A stretch of 64,000 nt of DNA from SPDF01 sp963699825 (GCA_963699825.1 CAVOVI010000013.1:384404-448403); one strand, 5' to 3'. Numbered from the stretch's first letter, positions 43,291 through 53,883 are shown. Numbers and translations: made by a program. Notes: a model not told the origin generated them from the sequence alone.

Positions 43291-44049
43291 GTGCAGGCAC
43301 CACTCGCGCTGACCGTCATCATCCCCACCCTCAACGAGGCGGCGAACATCGCGGCCTGTGTGGCCAGCGCCTCGTTCGCAGACGAGATCATCGTGGCCGA
43401 TGCCGGGTCCACGGATGACACCGTCGCGCTCGCGCGCGCGGCCGGAGCCACCGTGCTGGAGAAGACCGGCCCCACCATCTCCGCGCAGCGCAACACCGCC
43501 ATCGCCGCCGCGCGGCATCCCTGGATCTTCTCGCTGGACGCCGACGAGCGTGTCACGCCGGAGCTCGCCGCTGAGATTGGCCGGGTGCTGGCGGCACCCG
43601 CCCATGCCGCCTATCGGGTGCGGCGCCGGAATTTCTATCTGGGGGTGGAGCAGAAGCGCGGCGGGTGGGCTCGCGACTGGGTCGTCCGGCTCTTCAGCCG
43701 GGAGCGCCGCTACGTCCCGCAGCGAGTGCACGAGGGACTGGAATCGGTGGCGGATGTCGGCGACTTCAAGGAACTCCTCCCGCATCATCCCTATCGGTCA
43801 ATCCGTCACCAGGTCGACAAGCTCAATCGCTATGCCGAATGGGGTGCCGCGGATCTCTGGGACAAGGGGAAACGGGCGACCTGGGTGGACCTGGCACTCC
43901 GACCGGTAGGCCGCTTCTTCAAGGGTTACCTGCTGGGGGGCGGAATCCTCAACGGCCGCCTGGGACTGGTACACTCCGGGTTGGACGCGTACGAGGGGTT
44001 CCTGAAGTACGCGAATCTCTGGGCCCGGGAGAGCAGGGGAGAGGAGTAG
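43291..44049 (+). CDS. Glycosyltransferase family 2, WaaE/KdtX-like
   Basis: A 252-residue GT-A glycosyltransferase resembling enzymes that add a beta-glucose to the LPS core heptose. Signatures: LTVIIPTLNEAANIAACVAS, DEIIVADAGSTDDTV, SAQRNTAIAAA, IFSLDADERVT (DxD) and RRRNFYLG; the C-terminal hydrophobic segment WVDLALRPVGRFFKGYLLGG is also typical. GTG start. It ends 2 bp from the convergent patatin gene, with no room for a terminator. Confidence 0.88.
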   Translation: MQAPLALTVIIPTLNEAANIAACVASASFADEIIVADAGSTDDTVALARAAGATVLEKTGPTISAQRNTAIAAARHPWIFSLDADERVTPELAAEIGRVLAAPAHAAYRVRRRNFYLGVEQKRGGWARDWVVRLFSRERRYVPQRVHEGLESVADVGDFKELLPHHPYRSIRHQVDKLNRYAEWGAADLWDKGKRATWVDLALRPVGRFFKGYLLGGGILNGRLGLVHSGLDAYEGFLKYANLWARESRGEE

Positions 44050-44051
44050 GG

Positions 44052-45144
44052 CTACCGGTCCGCGGCGATGGGGAGCGGCCCGCTCCACTCTCCGGTGACT
44101 GGCCGGGCGCTGATGGCCCAGGTCGGGCAGTTCCGGATGTAGATGCCGTCCAGCGGAGACCACGCCTGCCGCGGCGCCACGACCTCGGCCTTCCCCAGCG
44201 CATCCATCTGAAAGATCCCCGGCGCCCGCAGCGCACAGGCGCCACAGCCGATGCAGCGCGCCCGGTCCACGTGGATCCGGACCGGCGTCTTCGGGAAGAT
44301 CCCCTCCTCGGACGACTCCAGCAGCCGCAGCAGCTCGGGCACCAGCTGTCGCATCACCCGATATCCCTCCGCGATCAACTCCTGCGTCCGGTCGAAGACG
44401 AACATCGGGTAATCCTCGACCCGCGGGTGCACCAGCAGCAGCGGCGGCGACCGCCACTGACGGAGCGTTCGCTCCAGCATCGTCTGCATGACGATCTCGA
44501 GCCCGCGGGCGTAGGTCGTCGCGAAGCCCGACTTCTCCACCTCCGAGCGGAGCGCCATCGAGGCGCTCACATCCACGCCGATGATCGGCCCGGGACCGCA
44601 GACGGTGGCGGCCTTGACCGGGAGGTTGTCGGCGACGGCCCCGTCCACGTACCAGCGCCCGGCGATTTCCCGCGGCGGCAGGATGCCGGGGAGTGCGCAC
44701 GAGGCGAAGACCGCATCGGCCACCCGCGCGTAGCGAAGCCCGGGCAGGCCCCAGAGCACCTGCATCCCGGAGTTGATGTCGACGGTGTTGACGATGAGGG
44801 GGTGCACGAGTTCGTCGAACGTCTTGTCGCCGACCATTTCGTAGATCAGGTCATCCAGCGGTTCGTGCCGGTAAACGGCCGGCGAGCGCATCCGCTTGAA
44901 CGCCATGTCGGTGTGGGCTACCTGGAAGACGTCCCGGCGCTTCAGGCGCAAGCGCCCGGTCGCGCATGAAATCGACCGAGCGGCCGGCGGCCCACGCCGC
45001 GGCAATCAGCGAACCGATGCTGGAGCCGACCACGCCGCTCGGCCGGAGCCCGGCCTCCTCCAGCGCCTGCAGCACGCCGATGTGTGCCAGCCCCTTGAGG
45101 CCACCACCGCCGAGGACGAGACTGAAATTGCGTTGCGCGGGCAT
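44052..45144 (-). CDS. Patatin-like phospholipase fused to a 4Fe-4S ferredoxin (one frameshift)
   Basis: About 363 residues. The N-terminal RssA/patatin domain has the oxyanion loop VLGGGGLKGLAHIGVL, the nucleophile elbow VGSSIGS (GxSxG) and the catalytic aspartate in YVDGAVADNLP. After about residue 280 comes a ferredoxin module: VDRARCIGCGACALRAPGIF and a final cysteine in IRNCPTWAIS, enough for one 4Fe-4S (or 3Fe-4S) cluster. The frame shift at 44950-44951 is one extra T; without it the chain reads FMRDRALRLKRRDVF. Lipid hydrolysis under redox control is a possible reading of the fusion, not shown. Confidence 0.87.
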
Positions 45145-45192
45145 GGCTATAAAGTAATGCCCTCCGGTGCCCGGTCCTTGCTATCTTTCGCC

Positions 45193-46035
45193 ATGGCCTC
45201 CCCCCTCGCCGGCCCCTTCCGCCGCGACCGCTTCTTCCAGTTCGGGCTCCTGCTCGTGGCGATGGTCGTCGGTGCCGCCGTGTTGGCGTCGCTGCTCGCG
45301 CCCGGCGGCCCGTACACCGGGGACCCCGCCACCGCCTACCTCCTCCCGCCGAGCACCGATCACCTCCTGGGAACCGACACCCAGGGCAGGGATGTGCTGA
45401 CGCGCGTCATCTACGGGGCGCGGATCTCGCTCGCCGTCGGGATCATCAGCCAGCTGGTGGCCAGCCTCCTCGGCGTCACCCTCGGTCTCATCTCGGGATA
45501 CTACGGTCGCCGGGTGGACGCGCTCATCATGCGTCTCGCCGACGTCACGCTCGCGTTCCCCACGCTGCTGCTGCTCATCGCCGTGGCGGCGGCCGTCAAC
45601 CCGTCCCTTCCGGTCGTCTTCGTGGTCATCGGAGTCGTGGGCTGGGCCGCGATGGCCCGACTGGTCCGCGGCCAGGTCCTGGTCCTCAAGAATGCCGAGT
45701 ATGTCCTGGCGGCCCAGGCCCTCGGCGCCCCCGATCACCGGATCCTCTTCCGGCATCTGCTCCCCAATGTCCGCGCACAGGTCATCGTGGCGGCGACGCT
45801 GGGGATGGCGGGTGCGATCATGGCGGAGGCGGCGCTCTCCTTCGTGGGCCTCGGCGCGCAGCCCCCGACGCCCAGCTGGGGCTCGATGGTGGCCGACGGC
45901 CGGGACCTGCTCCGCGTGGCGCCCTGGGTGTCGTTCGCACCCGGCATCGCGATCGGACTCGCCGTGCTCGGCTTCAACCTCGTGGGGGACACCCTGCGGG
46001 AGGCGTTCGATCCCAAACTTCGCACCGAACGGTAG
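45193..46035 (+). CDS. ABC transporter permease, DppC/OppC type
   Basis: A 280-residue inner-membrane permease. N-terminal OppC helix (FFQFGLLLVAMVVGAAVLA), then HLLGTDTQGRDVLTRVIYGA, a family signature, five further helices, and the coupling EAA loop QALGAPDHRILFRHLLPNV. The C-terminal LSFVGLGAQPPTPSWGSM is diagnostic. It would pair with a DppB-type permease; the only one seen is 45 kb away at the left edge. ATG 45193 is chosen; an in-frame ATG at 45157 is possible. Confidence 0.93.
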   Translation: MASPLAGPFRRDRFFQFGLLLVAMVVGAAVLASLLAPGGPYTGDPATAYLLPPSTDHLLGTDTQGRDVLTRVIYGARISLAVGIISQLVASLLGVTLGLISGYYGRRVDALIMRLADVTLAFPTLLLLIAVAAAVNPSLPVVFVVIGVVGWAAMARLVRGQVLVLKNAEYVLAAQALGAPDHRILFRHLLPNVRAQVIVAATLGMAGAIMAEAALSFVGLGAQPPTPSWGSMVADGRDLLRVAPWVSFAPGIAIGLAVLGFNLVGDTLREAFDPKLRTER

Positions 46036-46044
46036 GAGCGACCG

Positions 46045-47188
46045 ATGAGCACGGACTTCGCCGCTCTCCGCCGCGAGGAGTTCTCCGCGCTCGACGAGGC
46101 GATCTATCTCAACAGCGCCTCCATCGGACCGATCCCGGCGCGGACCCGGCGTCGGCTCGACGAGTACAGCGCGATGCGGACCGCGCCGCATCGGATGAAC
46201 GATCACGACTTCTTCTCGGAACTCGACCAGGCCCGGGCGCTCACCGCGCGATTGCTGAACGTGACCCCCGGCGAAATCGCGCTCGCCTTCAACACCAGTT
46301 ACGGGCTCAACCTCGCCGCGCGCGGACTGCCGCTCGAAGCGGGCGACATCGTCCTCGCGAGCGATCGGGAGTTCCCGGCCAACGTCTACCCCTGGATGCG
46401 GCTCGCCGATCGCGGCGTGTCGCTCGAGTTGGCGCCGGTCACGGCCGACGGCTGGCCCGACGAGGAGTTCCTCCTCACGCGGATGGCCGACCCGAAGGTG
46501 CGGGTGCTGGCGGTGTCGCTGGTCCAGTTCAGCAACGGATACCGGGTCGACCTGGCGCGACTCTCGAAGCGCGCCCGCGAGACGGGTACCTACCTCGTGG
46601 TGGATGCCATCCAGGGGCTGGGCGCGGTGCCGGTGGACCTGCAGGCCACCCCGGTGGACATCCTCTCGTGCGGGGGACAGAAGTGGCTCCTGTCACCCTG
46701 GGGCAGTGGATTCGTGTATGTGCGGAAGGAACTGATCCCGGTGGTGGAGCCGGTGGTGATGGGGTGGATGGCGTTCGAGGGGACGGACGACTTCACCCGG
46801 CTCACCGAGTACGACCCGCGGCTCAGGGGAGACGCCAAGCGCTACGAGATGATCAGCCTCCCCTTCCAGGATTTTGCGGGGTACAACAAGTCGGTGGAGC
46901 TGCTGCTCGACGTGGGCATCCCCGCCATCGCGAGGCACATCGCCGAGGTCCAGGCGCCGGTGCTGGCCTGGGCGGCTCGGAAGGGCGTGCGAGATCACGT
47001 CGCCGGTCGGGGCGCACGCATCGGGGATCGTGTGCGTGGCGGTGCCCGAGCCCGCCGACGCGTACAAGGCCATCCGCGCGCAGGGCGTGGTGGCCAGCGT
47101 GCGCGAAGGCGCGATCCGGCTGAGTCCGCACCTGTTCAACACGGTGGACGAGATGGAGCGGGTGACGCGGATGCTGGACAGGGTGTGA
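46045..47188 (+). CDS. PLP-dependent class V aminotransferase (one frameshift)
   Basis: About 380 residues of the cysteine-desulfurase/isopenicillin-N-epimerase-like family. The N terminus EAIYLNSASIGPIPARTRRR, the PLP aspartate/Gln segment VVDAIQGLGAVPVDL, and the Schiff-base lysine in SCGGQKWLLSPWGSGF are visible. The frame breaks at about 46990 (one extra C); the other frame supplies ITSPVGAHASGIVCVAVPEP and the C terminus RLSPHLFNTVDEMERV. The reaction is unknown: desulfurase, kynureninase-like or epimerase. It follows the permease gene by 9 bp and is followed by a repeat. Confidence 0.87.
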
Positions 47189-47190
47189 AC

Positions 47191-47217
47191 GTCACCCCGG
47201 CGAAAGCCGGGGTCCAG
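47191..47217 (+). repeat. Palindromic repeat, family A
   Basis: GTCACCCCGGCGAAAGCCGG continuing GGTCCAG: a 7-bp GC stem CCCCGGC/GCCGGGG with a GAAA loop, starting two bases after the aminotransferase stop. Similar copies are at 49005, 57032-57194 and 57376. Confidence 0.8.
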
Positions 47218-47230
47218 TGAGAGATAGAAA

Positions 47231-47341
47231 ACGAGGGAAGGTCGGAAAGGAGCCGGAAATTCGGAAAAACTGCCTGGTGGGTGCGGACTCGACCAACACA
47301 GTCGTTTTCCGACCCTCCGCTGTCTTCCGACCTTCCCTCGT
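47231..47341. repeat. 111-bp element with 17-bp perfect inverted repeats
   Basis: ACGAGGGAAGGTCGGAA (47231-47247) and its exact complement TTCCGACCTTCCCTCGT (47325-47341) enclose 77 bp. The interior repeats the motif TCGGAAA / TTTCCGA three more times, so several alternative foldings exist. It lies in the 212-bp gap before the HerA-like gene. It resembles a small non-autonomous element or a complex attenuator; no target-site duplication was found. Confidence 0.65.
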
Positions 47342-47400
47342 CTGCAGCTCCTGCCCGGTGCTTATTCGACCAGACCGTAACCCGAATTCGAGCCGAATCC

Positions 47401-48946
47401 ATGACCTCTTTCCACGATGAGCTTCTCGCCGGCTACGGCTTCGACGGCCCCAGCATCACGATCGGCGGCGCCCTCGAGGGCGCCACGGTCCATCCCACGC
47501 CCAAGGTCTGTATCCCGTTGGCGATGATGAACCGGCACGGCCTGGTGGCGGGTGCCACCGGCACCGGGAAGAGCAAGACACTCCAGCTCCTGACCGAGCA
47601 GCTCTCCGCGCAGGGCGTGCCCGTGTTCGTGGCCGACCTCAAGGGTGATCTCTCCGGCCTGGCCATGCCGGGAGAGACGAACAAGCGCATCGAGGAGCGG
47701 GCCACCAGCATCGGGTGGGAGTGGAAGGCTGCCGGCGTGCCGGTGGAGTTTGTGAGCCTGACCGGGAGGCTCGGCGTGCAGCTGCGGGCCACCGTCAGTT
47801 CATTCGGACCGCTCCTCCTCGGCAAGGTGCTGGCGCTCAACGAGACGCAGACCAGCGTGCTCTCGCTGGTGTTCAAGTTCTGCGACGACCAGGGGATGCC
47901 GCTCCTGGACTTCGCCGATCTCCGTGCCGTCCTGCAGTATCTCAACAGCGATGAGGGGAAGCCGGCGCTGAAGGAGTACGGCGGGCATGTCGTCCGCGTC
48001 GGTGGGCGTGCTCCTCCGCAAGATGGTCGAGCTGGAAGAGCAGGGGGCGGAGGCGTTCTTCGGTGAGCCGGAATTCGATGTGCGGGACCTGCTCACCTGC
48101 ACCTCGGACGGGCGCGGCGTCGTCACCTGCCTCGAACTCGCCGATGTGCAGGACAAGCCGCGGCTCTTCTCGACCTTCATGATGTGGATGCTCGCCGAGC
48201 TCTACCAGAATCTGCCTGAGGCCGGCGACCTCCCGAAGCCGAAGCTGGTCTTCTTCTTCGACGAGGCGCACCTGCTGTTCAATGACGCGCCCAAGGCCTT
48301 CCTGGAGCAGGTCGAGCAGGTCGTGCGAATGATCCGCTCCAAGGGGGTCGGCGTCTACTTCGTCACTCAGACGCCCAAGGACGTGCCCTCCGATGTCCTG
48401 GCGCAGTTGGGCCACCGGGTCCAGCACGCGCTGCGTGCGCATACCCCCGACGATGACAAGGCGCTCCGCGCCACGGTGCGGACCTTTCCGAAGACCACCT
48501 TCTATGACCTTGAGGAGACACTGACCACGCTCGGCATCGGCGAGGCGGTGGTGACGGCGCTCAACCCGCGTGGCGTGCCGACGCCCGTGGTGGCCACGCG
48601 GCTGATCCCGCCGACGTCACGGATGGCGCCACTCACGTCTGAGGAGCTCCAGGCGGATATCCGGACCTCGGATCTGCTGGCGGAATACGGCCAATCGGTC
48701 GATCGCGACAGCGCGCGGGAGATACTTGCCCGTCGCATCGAGAAGACCGCCGAGATGCCGGCGGCGCCGGCGGCTCCGGAGAAGCCGGGCAAGATGTCGA
48801 AGACGTCGAAGGTGCTGGGGGGAGCGCTGCTGGGGAGCCTGGCGGCCACGGTGGGTCGGACGGTCGGGCGGGAACTGGTGCGCGGGATGTTCGGTCTGCT
48901 CGGCGCCAAGCCGCCGAAGACGCGGCGGCGGACGACTCGCTGGTAG
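47401..48946 (+). CDS. HerA-like ATPase, DUF853 family (one frameshift)
   Basis: About 515 residues. The P-loop ATPase has LAMMNRHGLVAGATGTGKSK (Walker A), FVADLKGDLSGLA, and after the frame change LVFFFDEAHLLFNDAP (Walker B) with VYFVTQTPKDVPSDVL. The family (YjgR-like) is related to HerA/FtsK DNA translocases; function is poorly known. One extra G at 47983-47985 hides the join YGGMSSASVGVLLRKMVE. A C-terminal helical tail ends in Arg-rich residues. Its own upstream region contains the inverted-repeat element. Confidence 0.88.
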
Positions 48947-48972
48947 GCCGTGAGGCTTCCCGTCTCCCCGCG

Positions 48973-49032
48973 AGGGCGAGGGGGCAGGGGGTGAGGGGAG
49001 AACACTGGATCCCCGGCTTTCGCCGGGGTGAC
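48973..49032. repeat. Family D and family A/B repeats side by side
   Basis: The 125-bp gap between the convergent HerA-like and tyrS genes contains a family D copy (GAGGGGGCAGGGGGTGAGGG, 48973-48998) and then CTGGATCCCCGGCTTTCGCC / GGGGTGAC (49005-49032), a family A/B hairpin in reverse orientation. Beyond it, 49042-49085 is a degenerate tandem of CGCTGCCC. No gene is seen here. Confidence 0.7.
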
Positions 49033-49071
49033 GATCTTCGAACTGCCTCGCTGCCTCGCTGCCCCGCTGCC

Positions 49072-50340
49072 CTACTGCCCCGCCTTCAGCAGCGCGTAAT
49101 TCTTCTTCCCCTTCTGCAGCATCACGTACCCGCCTGCCAGCAGGTCGCCCGAGGTCAGCGTCCGCTCCACGTCGTCGGTCTTCTCGCCGTTGACGGCAAA
49201 GCCCTTTCCCTGGATGCCTCGGCGCGCGTCGCTCTTGGAGGAGGCGAGGCCGGCGGTCACCAGGGCGTCCACCAGCGGCAGGCCGGTGTCCAGCATCCCG
49301 GCAGGGAGCGCCGACGTCGGCATCTCCCCGCTGAGTACCTCGAACACCCCCGCGTCGGCGGCGCGGAGATCGGTGCCTCCAAAGAGAATGGCGCTCGCGG
49401 CGATGACCCGTTCGGTCGTGTCGCTGCCGTGTACCCGGGCGGTGATGTCGCGCGCCAGGGTGCGCTGCGCGGTGCGGCGGCTCGGATCGGCGGCCTGCTC
49501 CGTCATCACGGCCGCGATCTCGTCGCCTGGCAGGAAGGTGAAGAAGTTCAGCAGCCGCTCCACATCGCGATCGTCGGTGTTGAGCCAGAACTGGTAGAAC
49601 TTGTAGGGGCTGGTCCGTGCCGGGTCGAGCCAGACGTTGCCGTCCTCGCTCTTGCCGAACTTGGCGCCGCCTGCCGTGGTCAGCAGCGGCATGACGAGCC
49701 CGTGCGCGCTCCCCTGTTCCCGGCGGCCGATCAGCTCGATCCCCGCCGTGATGTTTCCCCACTGGTCGCTGCCGCCCATCTGCAGTTCGCAGTCCGCTTC
49801 GCGGAAGAGGTGCCAGAAGTCGTACGCCTGGACCAGCATGTAGGTGAACTCGGTGAAGCTGATGCCGGTCTCCATGCGACTCTGGACCGACTCCTTCTGC
49901 AGCATGTAGTTGACCGTGAAGTGCTTGCCGGTGTCGCGCAGGAACTCCATCAGCCCCAGGCCACGGAGCCAGTCGGCGTTGTTCATGACGCGGGCGGCGG
50001 CGGGCCCCTCGAAGTCGAGGAAGTGGGCCAGCTGGGTCTTGAGCGCGGCCGAGTTCCGGTCGATGACCTCCACCGCCAGGATCGGGCGCTCGTCCCGCTT
50101 GCCGCTCGGGTCGCCGACCATGCCGGTGCCGCCGCCGACCAGGGCGATCGGCCGCCCCCCGAATCGCTGGAGCCAGGCCAGTCCCATGACGGGGAGGAGG
50201 CTGCCCACGTGCAGGGAGTCGGAGGTCGGATCGAACCCGATGTAGGCGGTCACCGGCCCCTTGGCGAGGCGGGCCTGCAGCCCCGGCGTGGCGTCGTGGA
50301 CGAGGCCCCGGGCGGTCATGGTGTCGAGGAGGGTCGGCAT
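49072..50340 (-). CDS. tyrS: Tyrosyl-tRNA synthetase
   Basis: A 422-residue class I aminoacyl-tRNA synthetase. Active-site segments: AYIGFDPTSDSLHVGSLLPV (HIGH variant HVGS), MQMGGSDQWGNITAG, and the KMSKS-like KFGKSEDG. The C-terminal S4-like RNA-binding domain (LVDALVTAGLASSKSDARR, VNGEK) closes the protein at GQ. Full length and intact. It diverges from the PBP1A gene with only 36 bp between the starts. Confidence 0.96.
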   Translation of the reverse strand: MPTLLDTMTARGLVHDATPGLQARLAKGPVTAYIGFDPTSDSLHVGSLLPVMGLAWLQRFGGRPIALVGGGTGMVGDPSGKRDERPILAVEVIDRNSAALKTQLAHFLDFEGPAAARVMNNADWLRGLGLMEFLRDTGKHFTVNYMLQKESVQSRMETGISFTEFTYMLVQAYDFWHLFREADCELQMGGSDQWGNITAGIELIGRREQGSAHGLVMPLLTTAGGAKFGKSEDGNVWLDPARTSPYKFYQFWLNTDDRDVERLLNFFTFLPGDEIAAVMTEQAADPSRRTAQRTLARDITARVHGSDTTERVIAASAILFGGTDLRAADAGVFEVLSGEMPTSALPAGMLDTGLPLVDALVTAGLASSKSDARRGIQGKGFAVNGEKTDDVERTLTSGDLLAGGYVMLQKGKKNYALLKAGQ

Positions 50341-50376
50341 GGTGGAGAAACCTAGGGGGACGATTACTTTCCCTCA

Positions 50377-52555
50377 ATGCTCGGTTCCCTGCTGATCGGC
50401 CACCCTCCGCGACACCCTCCTCCGCTGGTGGCGCACCCCCAAAATCCGTCGGGGCGTGCTCCTCACCATCCTCGGGGTGACAGTCTTCGGTGCCGCGCTC
50501 GGCGCCGGGATCTGGCTGCGCGCCTGCTCCGGGAACCGGTGCCCCTCCATCGAGGGGCTCGACAGCTACGATCCCGACCAGGCCTCCAAGGTCTACGCCG
50601 CCGACGGGCGTCTCATCACCGATCTCGGCAAGGAACGGCGCACCGTCGTCAGCCTGCAGGAGATGTCGCCGGCGCTGGTCGCCGCCTTCATCGCCACCGA
50701 AGACAAGCGGTTCTACCAGCATCACGGCGTCGACTGGATCCGGTTCTTCGGCGCGGTCAAGGCGAACATCCTGGCGGGCGGTGTCACGGAGGGGTTTTCG
50801 ACCATCACGATGCAGCTGGCCGGCAACCTCTTTCCGGAGGACCTGAACCGGCGGGTCCGGTCCTATGACCGGAAGATCCGGGAATCGAAGGTGGCCCGGC
50901 AGATCGAGGCGCGGTACAGCAAGGACAAGATTCTCGAGCTCTACCTCAACCAGATCGATCTCGGCAACCGGGCGTTCGGCGTGGAGGCCGCCTCGCAGCG
51001 CTACTTCGGCAAGTCGTCCCGCGACCTCAACGTGGCGGAGGCCGCCACCCTCGCGGCGATGCCCAAGGCGCCGAGCCGCTACAATCCGCGCCGCCACCCC
51101 GCTCGTGCCATCCAGCGCCGGAACCTCATCCTCAATCTCCTCGCCGACCAGGGATCCATCACGCAGCAGGAGGCGGATCGCTGGAAGGCGTACCCGCTCC
51201 TCCTCTCCTCCCGGGATGACTTCAGCGGCGTCGCCGAGTATTTCGTCGAGTACATTCGCCAGCAGCTCGACGCGCGCTTCGGGCCGCGGCTGTACACCGA
51301 CGGGTTACGGATCTACACCACGCTCGACCTCAATGTGCAGCAGTCGGCGGAACGCGCGCTCGAGGCGCAGCTGAGCTCGATCGAGGCGGGGAACTACGGT
51401 ACGTACAGGCACCTGAGCTACGCCGCCTACCTCGAACAGAAGGCGGAGTCCGAAGACGAGGTCGGGCCGACCAACTCGCCGTACCTGCAGGGGCTGGCGG
51501 TCACCCTCGAGGCGAAGACCGGCTACATCCTGGCGATGGTGGGCGGCCGCGACTTCGCGGACAGCAAGTTCAACCGCGCCACGCAGGCGCTGCGGCAGCC
51601 CGGCTCCACCTTCAAGCCGATCGTCTATACCGCCGGCGTGCGGGCCGGCGTCCCGCTCTCCACCGTCATGGTGGACGAGCCGATCACCGTGGAGATGCCG
51701 GGAATCCAGGAGGCGTGGGAGCCGCAGAACTACGACAACACCTTCGCCGGGCCGATGCCGCTGCGGCAGGCGCTCTACAAGTCCGTCAACATCGTCACCA
51801 TCAAGCTCGGCATGGAAATCGGCGAGGAAGCGGTCATCGCCGAGGCGACGCGGTTCGGCCTCGTGGCCTCTCCCATCCCCGCCGTTCCCTCCATCCACCT
51901 CGGCTCGGCGGTGGTCAAGCCGCTCGAGCTTATCGCGGCTTATACCGCCTTCGCCAACCAGGGGGAGCGGGCCACACCGATGGGGATTCTGCGAGTGGAG
52001 GACCGCCAGGGAAACATCCTCTGGCAGCCGAAGCCGCGGCTGGAACCGGTCATGGACCCGCCCCTCGCCTGGCTCATGAACGGCGCGCTGCAGGACGTCG
52101 TGCGGCGCGGGACCGGTACCCGCGCCGTGACTGGCATCAGCTTCCCGGTGGGTGGCAAGACCGGCACCACGAACGACGGCAACGATGTCTGGTTCGTCGG
52201 CTACACCGCCGACCTCGTCACCGGCTTCTGGTTCGGCCTCGACGTGCCGGAACGAATCAAGCCGAACGCGCAGGGTGGGCTCCTCGCCGCGCCGGCCTGG
52301 CAGCAGATGATGACCGAGGTGTACGAGCGGCGCCCGACCCCCGGCGGCTGGGCCCAGCCGAGTGGCCTCGTCAGCGCTGAGATCGATCGGACGACCGGAT
52401 TCCGCGCCTCCCCGTACTGCCCCACGGCGGTGCGGGTGACGGAGTGGTTCATCCCAGGAAGCGAACCGAACGAGGCCTGCCCGGTGCACCTCCCCTTCGG
52501 CCAGTCCACCGAGGTGGAAGCCGCTCCCGTAGAGCCCCCGCCCGACGGCCAATAG
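50377..52555 (+). CDS. Penicillin-binding protein 1A (one frameshift near the start)
   Basis: About 725 residues. A bifunctional class A PBP: cytosolic arginine-rich tail and one transmembrane anchor, glycosyltransferase domain (ATEDKRFYQHHGVDWIRF, the TITMQLAGNLF motif, KDKILELYLNQIDLG), then transpeptidase with STFK (in QPGSTFKPIVYTAG), SVN and GGKTGTTND. The visible frame starts at GTG 50456, but removing one G at 50398-50399 joins it to ATG 50377 and gives MLGSLLIATLRDTLLRWWRT, a normal N terminus. It builds and crosslinks peptidoglycan in the periplasm. Confidence 0.93.
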
Positions 52556-52556
52556 C

Positions 52557-53805
52557 GTGCGCCCCCGGTTCCTCACCGCCGGGTGGGTCATCCCGATGGA
52601 CGGGCCGCCGATCCGGAACGGTGCGGTCCTCATCGGGGGAAATAGGCGGATCGAAGCGGTCGGTACGCAGGGCGGCATTTCGAGCCCGGCTGATGCAGAG
52701 AGTTCTGATTGGCGCGACGCGGTCATCCTTCCCGGACTGGTCAACACCCACACACATCTCGAACTCACCGGCTTTGCCGGCATGGCGGACGAGGATGATT
52801 TTTCCGCCTGGATTCGTCGTATCCGCACACTCAAGGCTGACCGGAGCGCGGCGGAGTTCCTCGCCGCGGCGCGCCAGGGCCTCGCCGATTGCCATGCTGC
52901 GGGCGTGACGACCGTCGCCGACACCGGCGACAGCGGCGCGGTGATCGAAGCGCTCGCGGAGGCCGGCGGGAGCGGGATTGCCTATCACGAGGTGTTCGGG
53001 CCGCACCCCGATCAGGTGACCGAAAGCATGGCCGGGCCTGCGCCAGCGCGTGGCGGATCTCCGCCGCTTCTCCTCGGACCGGGTGCGGCTCGGCGTGTCG
53101 CCGCACGCCCCGTACACCGTCAGCGGGGAGTTGTACCGCGCGGTCGCCGAGTTCGCGGAACAGGAGCGGTTGCCCATCGCCGTGCACCTGGCGGAATCGG
53201 AGGCGGAGTCGCAGCTGGTGACCGGCGGGGCAGGGGCGTTCGCGGATGCGTGGAGGGCGCGCGGCATTCCGCTGCCGGACTCGGCGGGTGCCTCGCCCGT
53301 CGCCTGGCTCGATGCCCACGGCGTGCTCGGCGGCCGGACCCTGGCCATCCACCTCGTGCGTGCCGACGACGATGATGTCGCTCGGCTGCGGCGGAGCCAG
53401 ACCTCGGTGGCCCACTGCCCGCTGTCCAACCAGCGGCACCGGCACGGCGCCGCCCCCCTCGCGGCTCTCCTCGACGCCGATCTGGCCGTGGGTGTCGGGA
53501 CCGACTCGGTGGCGAGCGTCGGCCGACTCGATCTGCTCGCCGAGGCGCGGGCGGCGCGGGCGTTGGCGGGGCTGTCGGCGGAGGAGGCGCTTTCACTGGT
53601 GACGGCGGGCGCCGCGCGGGCCATCGGGCTCGAAGGGGAGGTGGGGGCGCTGCGTCCAGGCCTCTGGGGAGATGTGGCGGTGATGAAGATCGTGGGGACG
53701 GAACTGCCCGGGGAGGCGGGGGAGGCGGTCGAGGCCGCCCTGGCCAGTTCCCCCTCCGAGGTGGTGGAGACGATTCTGGGCGGCCGCACCGTCTACCGGG
53801 TGTAG
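52557..53805 (+). CDS. Amidohydrolase, chlorohydrolase/deaminase type (one frameshift)
   Basis: About 415 residues of the metallo-dependent hydrolase superfamily. N-terminal small domain (LTAGWVIPMDGPPIRNGAVL), metal motif NTHTHLELTGF, then after the break VSPHAPYTVSGELY, IAVHLAESEAE and VGVGTDSVASVGRLDLLAE with the metal Asp. Related enzymes deaminate adenosine derivatives or aminofutalosine; the exact substrate is open. One extra base at 53034-53038 separates the two frames; removal gives SMAGLRQRVADLRRF. GTG start 1 bp after the PBP1A stop. Confidence 0.86.
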
Positions 53806-53823
53806 GGCGACCCCCCTCCTCCC

Positions 53824-53852
53824 TTGCTGGGTTCCGGGCCGCTCGTTACGAT
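53824..53852 (+). promoter_or_regulatory. Sigma70-like promoter of the HNH gene
   Basis: TTGCTG (53824-53829), 17-bp spacer, TACGAT (53847-53852), 31 bp before the ATG at 53884. The upstream amidohydrolase ends at 53805, so the HNH gene appears to be separately transcribed. Confidence 0.5.
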
Positions 53853-53883
53853 TCCTGCAACCAATTCACGCGGGACTCACCGC

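Noticed and set aside
47401..48946. The HerA-like ATPase as a HerA-NurA or anti-phage (HerA-DUF4297) system
   Set aside because: No nuclease partner is adjacent; the sequence fits the DUF853/YjgR branch.
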